Source: Aristolochia californica (taxonomy: Eukaryota > Streptophyta > Magnoliopsida > Piperales > Aristolochiaceae). From it: a DNA stretch of 64,000 nucleotides. The stretch is from assembly GCA_029961685.1 (NCBI GenBank), contig JARWKL010000001.1:28470295-28534294 (forward strand), written 5' to 3'. Position 1 is the first letter of the stretch; each line of letters begins with the position of its first letter. Made by a program: the position numbers and the translations under genes. The notes under the pieces were generated by a model. It did no database searches. It saw only the letters and a list, made by a program, of their open reading frames with translations, and had not been told where the DNA came from. Positions 41,696-52,500 of this stretch are shown piece by piece.

Positions 41696-42493
41696 TAAAA
41701 TGGAATTCCCTACTTATAATGGGTCAGAAGACCCTTTTATAAGGTTGTATTGATGCAAAAAAAATTTTAGCCATCAGCGAGTCCCAACCTATGACCGAGT
41801 CAACGTAGTTGTTTTCCACTTACTAGGGGAAGCACAACTTTGGTACCAACTAGTTGAGGTTGATTGCGAGGTGGTAGATTGGGATGAATTTAAGCGACTG
41901 TGCTCTCTCTGTTTTGGTCCTCCGTCTTATAGTAACCCTTTGAAAGATTTGGTTTTATTACGCCAAACTGGGGCCGTGGAGCAATATCAAAAATTGTTCC
42001 AGGAAAAATTAGCACGAGCCAGCAGTATGGTACAAGTGGATCAACAAGTTGCGTTGTTTACAACAGAACTGACTGAGGCGTTAAAGCTTGAGGTGGAGCT
42101 CTATGCACCTGTTGACTTATATAGCGCTATGAATATAGCTCGTGCTTTAGAATTGCGACAGTAGGCACAGCACAGACGACCTCCATGGTCAAGGGAGTGC
42201 ATTCCTCCGAGAAACAACTCAGGTATTACTTTGACTGGGGATCCGAGATCTAGTCATCCTACACCTCCTTAAACAAAAAAATTGACAAGTGCTGGGATGG
42301 CGTAACGGCGGGCTAAGAATCTATGTTCCAACTATGATGAACCATATCGGGTTGGGCATCAATGCAAAAGATTGTTTTTGATCGATAAGGTTGAAGAAGA
42401 GGATATCGAGGTGACAGAGGATATGATTGAGGAAGAACCACCGGACATCTCCCTGCATGCCATTACTTGGCAGCAATCGGCCACAACTACACA

Positions 42494-42637
42494 GAATGGG
42501 AGGGGCTTGAAACCTTCCACCAGGTCTACCCAGCTTCCGAGATTGAGGTCAAGCTCGATCTCCAAGGGGGGGCAGATGTTATGGAATCAATAACACTGAG
42601 TCATCTACTTTACTTTTATTATTTATGTTGCTTTTAA
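42494..42637 (+). pseudogene. Remnant of the Pol C-terminus after internal pol deletion
   Basis: In the frame two bases ahead of the gag frame, about 47 codons read from 'EWEGLETFHQVYP' through 'EIEVKLDLQGGADVM' and stop at 42635 inside the 3' LTR. This matches the typical end of plant gypsy Pol, where a 'TWE...F...FP...LEDKV...GG' stretch follows the integrase or chromodomain and ends near the purine tract. Gag's last recognisable residues end at 42467, so protease through integrase was removed by a deletion whose joint lies at about 42468-42494. The family similarity is from memory of such proteins and was not searched. Confidence 0.65.
42564..42576 (+). other. Polypurine tract
   Basis: AAGGGGGGG followed by CAGA sits directly against the 3' LTR. 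This is the expected plus-strand priming site for reverse transcription. The tract also lies within the remnant Pol reading frame. Confidence 0.85.
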
Positions 42638-43517
42638 TTTCGAATTTTATTGATTTTTAATAAGTCTTAAAGGTAGGGGTAGAATTGGGTTTTAATAACC
42701 CTAACCTATGTTGATGTTAATTACCCTATTTAAGGGGTAAGGACGGAGAAATAAAGCAAGTTCGGAATTAGCATAAACTAGGGTAATTTAGGTTCTTTCT
42801 AGGCTCCCTATTCTAGGGTTCTTGGCTTGAACTCTCTTGGGGGTTTGCTGCATCCATTGGGGAGTCTTTGAGGAAATCTTGGAAGGAAAAGGAAGAGGAA
42901 TTACCTTTCTCTTCTGAGATGCAAGAGAAGATCATCTCTTTCACAAAAATTCCAGAAAAGGAGAGATCTTGACGTGAGTCTACCCAGGAAGGTGGACGAG
43001 TTCTTGTTGCTGGTTGGGTGTTGACATCCAGAGGTATTTTCTAATCTTATTCCAAGCATTGAGATTAGATTTATGTTTCTCTTTTACGTAAGAAACCAAT
43101 GCTGCATGAAATTGGAAACCCTACCTTAACGTGAGCCATAAGAAAGGGGATTCCACATTGGGGCCTCAAGGAGCTTCCTTGACTAGCTGGGTTCATTCAT
43201 AATTAAGAAAAGGAAACTTCTTTTCAAGGGGAATGAATTCAGTAAAGGGAAAGGGGTTGTCTTGAGTCATTACAGCAAGTAAAACCCCCTTGTCTTGAAT
43301 CATAAAAGAGGGGTTTCATATCAAAGTGCTTAAACAGTCCTTTAACTTGCTGGTTGCATCTATATTTGAAATAAGGAAAATCCTTTTCAATCCTAACGTG
43401 AAAGGAGAAGTATAAGAGAGTTCTTTTCACAAAAAAACGTGATAAGAAACCCTCAAATAGTGCGGGATTCATATTCAACTCACCGAGTTACTAGATCCAA
43501 GGCTAGGGACCGTAACA
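42577..43517 (+). repeat. 3' LTR (941 bp)
   Basis: This is a second copy of the long terminal repeat, exactly the same length as the 5' copy. About 39 substitutions and no indels separate them by eye, around 4%. Examples are 'ctgagtcat' for 'ccgagtcct' at the start and 'atccaagg' for 'atccttgg' near the end. Many differences are C/T or G/A, as expected for deamination of methylated cytosines in silent chromatin. Confidence 0.95.
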
Positions 43518-43522
43518 AAAAT
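43518..43522. repeat. Target-site duplication, right copy (AAAAT)
   Basis: This is the right-hand partner of the duplication, directly followed by the C-rich tract of the interrupted monomer. Identical copies at both ends show that the element has not been rearranged by exchange with another copy. Confidence 0.93.
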
Positions 43523-46500
43523 CCCCCACCTCTCCCTTTTCTCGACAATTGCAAAACCTGATATATAAAAACTAGAAAGTACTTATAATCCCTAAAAATT
43601 ACGGACACTCTTTGGAATTATCTCTCTCTACATTTGTGCATTGTGTATTTCCATTTTAGATGTACTCATTTTTATAAAATCAAAATTTTGAGTTTTCGCT
43701 CTCCCTTCATCCCATAAACCAAAAAGGCAAATAGATCACAACCAAATGAAAATTTTAGGGTTTATGTATGGAAAAAATTTAAAACAATAAAAAATGTTAC
43801 TATGGAAATTTATTCACACACCACAAATGAAGACACAAGTTTTGTTGTCCAAGTTTGGGAAATTCCCCCCAACAGCTTGTAATTTTATAAGAAAGAGATT
43901 TCTTTCACACATGCTTTAAAAATGAATATGCATGCTTGAAACATGTTAAAGATGTAAATAACCTATGGATCCAAACCTTTTAAATAGAAGAACAAACGCT
44001 CATTAAATTCTCAAGTGAACGTGCGGTGGGATATTTACCCGAGTCAAACAAGCAATTGATTTGCCCATTTACAAAAGGCTTACCTGACGATCATAGATGA
44101 TCGTAAAGTGATTTATCATGTGTAACAGGCTATATTACCCAAAGAAATGACTTATGGATTGGGAGTCAACACTCAGTTAAAAATCCCCCGCCTCCCCCTT
44201 TTTCTGACGATTGCAAAACCTGATATATAAAAACTAAAAAGAGCTTACAATGCTTAAAATTTTAGACACTCTTTGGAATTATCTGCCTATACATTTGTGC
44301 ATTGTGCATTTCCATTTTAGATGTACTCTTTTTTCTTAAATCAAAAATTTGAGTTTTCGCTCTCCCTTCATCCCATAAAAAAAAAACGCAAATAGATCAC
44401 AACAAAATGAAAATTTTAGAGTTTATGTATGGAAAATTTTTAAAACAATAACAAAAGTAAGTACATAAAATATATTCACACACCACAAATGTACAGAAAA
44501 GTTTTGTTGTCCAAGTTTGGGAAATTCCACTAGTTGTTAACCCTAACAACTTCAAATTTTATAAGAAAGAGATTTCTTCCACACATGCTTTAAAAATGGA
44601 TATGCATGCCTGAAGCATGTTAAAGATGCAAATTACCTATGGATCCAAAACTTTTAAAGAGAATAACAAACACTCATTAAATTCTCAGGTGAACGTGCAG
44701 TGGGATATTTACCTGAGTCAAACCAGCCAATATTTTGCCCTTATACAAAAAGTTGACCTAACAATAATAGATGATTGTAAAGTGATTTATCATGCGTAAC
44801 GGGCTATATTACCCTAAGAAATGACATATGGATTGGGAGCCAACACTTAGTTTAAAATCCCCTGCCTCCCCCTTTTCCCGACGATTGCAAAACCTGATAT
44901 ATATAAACTAAAAAGAGCTAACAATCCCAAACAATGAAAGACACTCTTTGAAATTATCTCTTTCAAAATTTGTGCATTGTGCATTTCTATTTTAGATGTA
45001 AACTTTTTTCTTTAATCAAAACTTTTAGTTTTCGCTCTCCCTTCATCCCGTAAACAAAAAACACAAATAGATCACAAAAGAATGAAAATTTTAGAGTTGA
45101 TGAATGGAAAAAATTTAAAACAATAACAAATCTAAGTAAAGAAATTTTTTCACACACCACAAATGAACACAAAAGTTTTGTTGTCCAAGTTTGGGAAATT
45201 CCACTAATTCAACCCTAACAGCTTTGAATTTTATTAGAAAGAGATTTCATCCACACATGCTTTAAAAATGGATATGCATGCCTGAAACATGTTAAAGATG
45301 CAAATCTCCTATGCATCCAAACTTTTTAAAGACAATAACAAACGCTCATTAAATTCTCAAGTGAACGTGCGGTGGGATATTTACTTGAGTCAAACAGGCC
45401 ATTATTTTGCCCATTTACAAAAAGCTGACCTAACGATCATAGATGATTTTAAAGTGATTTATCATGCATAACGGGTTATATTACCCTAAGAAATGACTTA
45501 TGGATTGGGAGTCAACACTCAGTTAAAAATCATCCGCCTCCCCGTTTTCCCGACGATTGCAAAACCTGATATATAAAAACTAAAAAGAGCTCACAATCCT
45601 TAAAAGCTACGGACACTCTTTGGAATTATCTCTCTCTATATTTGTGCATTGTGCATTTCCATTTTAGATGTACTCATTTTTCTTAAGTCAAAACTTTGAG
45701 TTTTCGCTCTCCCTTCATCCTGTAAACCACAAAGGCAAACATATCACAACCAAATGAAAACTTTAGAGTTTATGTATGGAAAAAATTTAAAACAATAACA
45801 AATTTTAGTAAAGAAAATTTATTCACACACCACAAATGTAGACAAAAGTTTTGTTTTCCAAGTTTGGGAAATTCCAGTACTTCAACCCTAACAACTTGGA
45901 ATTTTATAATAAAGTGATTTCATCCACACATGTTTTAAAATTGGATATCCATGCTTGAAACATGTTAAAGATGCAAAACACCTATGGATCCACACCTTTT
46001 AAAGAGAATAACAAATGCTCATTAAATTCTCAAGTGAACGTGTGGTGGAATATTTACCTCAATCAAACAAGTCATTACTTTGCCCATTTACAAAAAGCTG
46101 ACCTAACGATCATAGATGATTGTAAAGTGATTTATTATGCGTAACGGGCTATATTAACATAAGAAATGACTTATGGATTGGGAGTCAGCACTCAGTTAAA
46201 AATCCATCGCCTCCCCCTTTTCCCGACGATTGCAAAACCTGATATATAAAAATAAAAAAGAGCTTACAATCCCTAAAAACAACAGACACACTTTGGAATT
46301 ATCTCTCTCTATATTTGTGCATTGTGCATTTCCATTTTAGATGTACTCTTTTTTCTTAAATCAAAACTTTGAGTTTTCGCTCTCCCTTCATCCCGTAAAC
46401 GAAAAAGGCAACTAGATCACAACCAAATGAAAATTTTAGAGTTTATGGATGGAAAAATTTTAAACAATAACAAATGTTAGTAAAGAAAATTTATTCACAC

Positions 46501-49500
46501 ACCACAAATGAAGATAAAATTTTTGTTGTCCAAGTTTAGGAAATTCCACTAGTTAACCCCCAACAACTTGGAATTTTATAAGAAAGATATTTCTTCCACA
46601 CATGCTTTAAAAACGAATATGCATGCTTGAAACATGTTAAAGATGCAAATCACCTATGTATCCAAACCTTTTAAAGAGAATAACAAATGATCATTAAATT
46701 CTCAAGTGAACATGCGGTGGGATATTTACCCGAGTCAAAAAAGCCATTATTTTGCCCATTTAAAAAAAACTGACCTGACGATCATAGATGATTGTAAAGT
46801 GATTTATCATGTGTAACGGCTATATTACCCTAGGAAATGATTTATGGATTGGGAGTCAACACTCTGTTAAAAATCCCCTGCCTCCCCCTTTTCCCGACGA
46901 TTGCAAAACCTAATAAATCAAAAATAAAAAGTGCACACAATCCCTAAACATTACAGTCACTCTTTGGAATTATCTCTCTCTACATTTGTCCATTGTGCAA
47001 TTCCATTTTAGATATACTCTTTTTTCTTAAAACAAAACTTTGCATTTTCGCTCTCCCTTCATCCCGTAAACCAAAAAGGCAAATAGATCACTACAAAATG
47101 AAAATTTTAGAGTTTATGTATGGAAAAAATTTAAACAATAACAAATGTAAGTAAAGAAAATTTCTTCACACACCACAAATGAACACAAAAGTTTTGTTTT
47201 CCAAGTTATGGAAATTCCACCAGTTCAATCCTAACAGCATGGAATTTTATAAGAAAGATATTTCTTCCACGCTTGCTTTAAAAATGGATTTGCAAGCTTG
47301 AACAATGTTAAAGTTGCAAATCAACTACGGATCCAAACCTTTTAAAGAGAATAATAAACGCTCATTAAATTCTCAAGTGAACATGCGGTGGGATATTTAC
47401 CCGAGTCAAGCATGCCATTATTTTTCCCCATTTACAATAAGCTGACCTAACGTTCATAGATGATTGTAAAGTGATTTATCATGTGTAACGGGCATTATTA
47501 CCCTATGAAATTACTTGTGGATTGGGTGTGAAGACTCAGTTAAAAATCCCCCGCCTCCCCCTTTTTTCGACGATTGCAAAACCTGATATATGAAAACTAG
47601 AAAGTTCTTAAAATCCCTAAAAATTACAGACACTCTTTGGAATTATCTCTCTCTACATTTGTGCATTGTGTATTTCAATTTTAGATCTACTCTTTTTTCT
47701 AAAATCAAAACTTTGAGTTTTCGCTCTCCCATCATCCCATAAACCAAAAAGGCAAATAGATCACAACCAAATGAAAATATTTAAAACAATAACAAATGTT
47801 AGTAAAGAGAATTTATCACATACCACAAATGAAGACAAAATTTTCTTGTCCAAGTTTGGGAAATTCCACTAGTTAACCCCCAATAGCTTGGAATTTTATA
47901 AGAAGAAGATTTCTTCCACACATGTTTTAAAAATGAATATGCATGCTTCAAACATGTTAAAGATGCAAATCACCTATGGATCCAAAACTTTTAAAGAGAA
48001 TAACAAATCCTCATTAAATTCCCAAGGGAACGTGCGGTGGGATATTTAGCCGACTCAAACGAACCATTATTTTGCCCATTTAAAAAAAGCTGACCTGACG
48101 ATCATAGATGATTGTTAAGTTATTTATCATGCGTAATGGGCTATATTACCCTAAGATATGACTTATGGATTGGGAGTCAACACTCAGTCAAAAATCCCTA
48201 GCCTCCCCCTTTTCCCCATGATTGCAAAACATGATTTATACAAACTAAAAAGAGCTTACAATGCTTAAAAATTATAGACACTCTTTGGAATTATCTCTCT
48301 CTACATTTGTGCATTGTGCATTTCCATTTTAGATGCACTCTTTTTTCTTAAATCAAAACTTTGAGTTTTCGTTATCCCTTCATCCTGTAAACCAAAAAGG
48401 CAAATAGATCACAAAAAAATGAAATTTAAGAGTTTATGTATGGAAAAATTTTAAAAAAATATTGAATGTAAGTAAAGAAAATTTATTCACAGACCACAAA
48501 TGAACACAAAAGTTTTGTTGTCCAAGTTTGGGAAAATCCACTAGTTGTTAACCCTAACAGCTCTGAATTTTATCAGAAAGAGATTTCTTCCACACATGCT
48601 TTAAAAACGGATATGCATGCTTGAAACATGCTAGAGATGCAAATCACCTATAGATCCAAAACTTTTGAAGAGAATAACAAACGCTAATTAAATTCTCAGG
48701 TGAACGTGTTGTGGGATAGTTACCTGAGTCAAACCAGCCACTATTTTGCCCATATACAAAAAGCTGACCAAACGATCATAGATGATTGTACACTGATTTA
48801 TCTTGTGTAACGGGCTATATTACCCTAAGAAATGACATATGGATTGCGAGTCAAAACTCAGTTAAAAATCCCATGCCTCCCCCTTTTCCTGACGATTGCA
48901 AAACCTGATATATAAAAACTAAAAAGAGCTTAAAATCCAAAAAACTTACAGACACACTTTGGAATTATCTCTTTCTACATTTGTGCATTGTGCATTTGCA
49001 TTTTAGATGTACACTTTTTTCTTAAATAATAACTTTTAGTTTTCGCTCTCCCTTCATCCCGTAAACAAAAAAGGCAAATATATCACAAAAAAATGAAAAT
49101 TTTAGAGTTGATGAATGGAAAAAATTTAAAAAAATAAAAAATGTAAGTAAAGAAATTTTTTCACACACCACTAAGGAACACAAAAGTTTTGTTGTCCAAG
49201 TTTGGGAAATTCCACTAGTTCAACCCTAAGAGCTTGGAATTTTATAAGAAAGAGATTTAATCCACACCTGCTTAAAAAATGGATATGCATGCTTGAAACA
49301 TGTTAAAGATGCAAATCACCTATGGATCCAAACGTTTTAAAGAGAATAACAAACGCTCATTAAATTCTCAAGTGAACGTGCGGTGGGATATTCACCTGCG
49401 TCAAACAAGCCATAATTTTGCCCATTTACAAAAAGTTGACCTAATGATCATAGATGATTGTAAAGTGATTTATCATGCTTAACGGGCTATATTACCCTAA

Positions 49501-52500
49501 GAAATGACTTATGGATTGGGAGGCAACAATTAGTTAAAAATCCCCCGCCTTCCCATTTTCCCGACAATTGCAAAACCTAATATATAAAAACTAAAAAGAG
49601 CTTACAATCCTTAAAAGCTACAGAGACTCTTTAGAATTATCTCTCTACATTTGTGCATTGTGCATTTCCATTTAAGATGTACTTTTTTTTCTTAAATCAA
49701 AACTTTTAGTTTTCGTTCTCCCTTCATCCTGTAAACCAAAAAGGCAAATAGATCTGAACCAAATGAAAATTTTAGAGTTAATGTAAGGAAAAAATTTAAA
49801 ACAATAAAAAATTTTAGTAAATAAAATTTATTCACACACCACAAATGTAGAAAAAAGTTTTGTTGTCAAAGTTTGGGAAATTCCACTAGTTAACCCCCAA
49901 CAGCTTGGAATTTTATAAGAAAGAGATTTCTTCCACACATGCTTTAAAAACAAATATGCAAGCTTGACACATGTTAAACATGCAAATCACCTATGGATCC
50001 AAACCTATTAAAGAGAATAACAAATGCTCATTAAATTCTCAAGTGAACGTGCAGTGGGATATTTACCCGAGTAAAAAAAGCTATTATTTTGCCCATTTAC
50101 AAAAAGCTGACCTAACGATCATAGAGGCTATATTACCCTAAGAAATGACTTATGGATTGGGTGTCAACACTCAGTTAAAAATCCCCTGCCTCCCCCTTTT
50201 CCCGATGATTGCAAAACCCAATAAATCAAAACTAAAAAGTGCACACAATCCCTAAACATTACAGTCACTCTTTTGAATTATCTCCCCCTACAATTGTCCA
50301 TTGTGCATTTCCATTTTAGTTATACTTTTTATTCTTAAATCAAAACTATGAGTTTTTGCTCTCCCTTCATCCCGTAAACCAAAAAGGCAAATCGATCACA
50401 ACAAAATGAAAATTTTAGAGTTTATGTATGGAAAAAAATTTCAACAATAACAAATGTAAGTAAAGAAAATTTCTTCACACACCGCAAATGAATACAAAAA
50501 TTTTGTTGTCCAAGTCTGGGAAATTCCACTAGTTCAATCCTAACAGCTTAGAATTGACTAAGAAAGAGATTTCTTCCACACTTGCTTTAAAAATGGATCT
50601 GCAAGCTTGAAAAATGTTAAAGGTGCGAATCAACTACGGATCCAAACCATTTAAAGAGAATAACAAACGCCCATTAAATTCTCAAGTGAACGTGCGGTGG
50701 GATATTTACCCGAGTCAAACATGCTATTATTTTGGCCATTTGCAATAAGCTGACCTAACGTTCATAGATGATTGTAAAGTGAATTATCATGCGTAAAAGG
50801 CTATATTACCCTAAGAAATTACTTATGGATTGGGAGTCAAGACTCAGTTAAAAATCCCCCGCCTCCCCCTTTTCTCAACGATTGCAAAACCTGATATATA
50901 AAAACTAGAAAGTGCTTACAATCCCTAAAAGTTATAGACACTCTTTGGAATTATCTCTCTCTACATTTGTGCATTGTGCATTTCCATTTTCATTGTACAC
51001 TTTTTTCTTAAATCAAAACTTTTAGTTTCTCTCTCCCTTTATGCCGTAAACAAAAAAGGCAAATAGATCACAAAAAAATGAAAATTTTAGAGTTGATGAA
51101 TGGAAAAAATTTAAAACAATTACTAATGTAAGTAAAGAAAAATTTTCACACACCACAAAAGAACTCAAAAGTTTTGTTGTCCAAGTTTGGGAAATTCCAC
51201 TAGTTCAACTCTAACAGCTTAGAATTTTATAAGAAAGAGATTTCATCCACAAATGCTTTAAAAATGGATATGCATGCTTGAAACAAGTTAAAGATGCAAA
51301 TCACCTATGGATCCAAACCTTTTAAAGAGAATAACAAACGCTCATTAATTTCTCAAGTGAACGTGCAGTGGGATATTTACCTGAGTCAAACAAGCCATTA
51401 TTTTCCCATTTACAAAAAGCTGACCTAACGATTATAGATGATTGTAAAGTGATTTATCATGCATAGCGGGCTATATTACCCTAAGAAATGACATATAGAT
51501 TGGGAGTCAACACTCAGTTAAAAATCCCCCGCCTCCTCCTTTTCCCGACGATTGCAAAACCTGATATATAAAAACTAAAAAGAGCTTACAATTCCTAAAA
51601 GCCACAGACACTCTTTGGAATTATCTCTCTACTTTTGTGCATTGTGCGTTTCAATTTTAGATGTACTCTTTTTTCTTAAATCAAAACTTTTAGTTTTCGC
51701 TCTCCCTTCATCCCGTAAAATAAAAAGGCAAACATATCACAACCAAATGGAAATGTTTTTAGAGTTTATGTATGGAAAAGATTTAAAACCATAACAAATG
51801 TTAGTAAAGAAAATTTATTCACACACGACAAATGAAAACAAAAGTTTTGCTTTCCAAGTATGGGAAATTCCACTACTTCAACCCTAACAGCTTGGAATTT
51901 TATAAGAAAGAGATTTCATCCACACATGCTTTAAAAATGGATATGCATGCTTGAAACATGTTAAAGATGCAAATCACCTATGGATCCAAACCTTCTAAAG
52001 AGAATAACAAACGCTCATTAAATTCTCAAGTGAACGTGCGGTGGAATATTTACCTGAGTAAAACACGCCATTATTTTGCCCATTTATAAAAGCTGACCTA
52101 ACGATCATAGATGATTGTAAAGCGATTTATCATGTGTAATGGGCTACATTGCCCTAAGAAATGACTTATGGATTGGGAGTCAACTCTCAGTTAAAAATCC
52201 CCCTCCTCCCTCTTTTCCCGACAATTGCAAAACCTGATATATAAAAACTAAAAAGAGGTTACAATCCCTAAAACCTATAGAAACTCTTTGGAATTATCTC
52301 TCTCAATATTTTTGCATTGTTCATTTCAATTTTAGATGTACTCTTTTTTCTTAAATCAAAACTTTGAGTTTTCGCTCTCCCTTCATCCCGTAAACCAAAA
52401 AGGCAAACTGATCACAACAAAATGAAAATTTTAGAGTTTATGTATGGAAAAAAATTTAAACAATAAAAAATGTAAGTAAAGAAAATTTCTTCACACACCA

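Larger units (their letters stand above)
41187..42467 (+). pseudogene. gag: Degenerate gag of a Ty3/gypsy-type retrotransposon
   Basis: One reading frame carries the whole gag relic with no frameshift. In order: an N-terminal coiled-coil-like part with 'LKGRMDSME' and 'LKERMDSME' repeats; a Gly-rich linker holding two copies of a 46-residue unit; a capsid-like Retrotrans_gag domain from about 41697 to 42161 with 'GEAQLWYQ' and 'FGPPSYSNPL'; and a zinc knuckle at 42324-42365 followed by an acidic stretch ending 'ISLHAIT'. Stops interrupt it at 41325, 41499, 41751, 42162, 42270 and 42303. Several fit single C-to-T or G-to-A changes. In the knuckle the second Cys is Tyr (C-x2-Y-x7-H-x-C). An intact Gag would form the particle and bind element RNA; this copy cannot. 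The start codon is not identifiable. Confidence 0.88.
40217..43517 (+). mobile_element. Non-autonomous Ty3/gypsy-type LTR retrotransposon, pol-deleted (3301 bp)
   Basis: This is a structurally complete LTR element inserted into one satellite monomer. It has two 941-bp LTRs starting TGTTATGG and ending GTAACA, a 1419-bp interior with primer-binding site and purine tract, and an AAAAT duplication on both sides. The interior encodes only a gag relic and a short Pol C-terminal relic. Enzymatic domains are absent, so any past movement would have needed proteins from a related full-length element. By eye the LTRs differ at about 39 sites, roughly two-thirds of them transitions, with no indels. It resembles the described class of gag-only LTR elements (TR-GAG type). 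The family assignment within Ty3/gypsy is inference from the gag. Confidence 0.93.
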
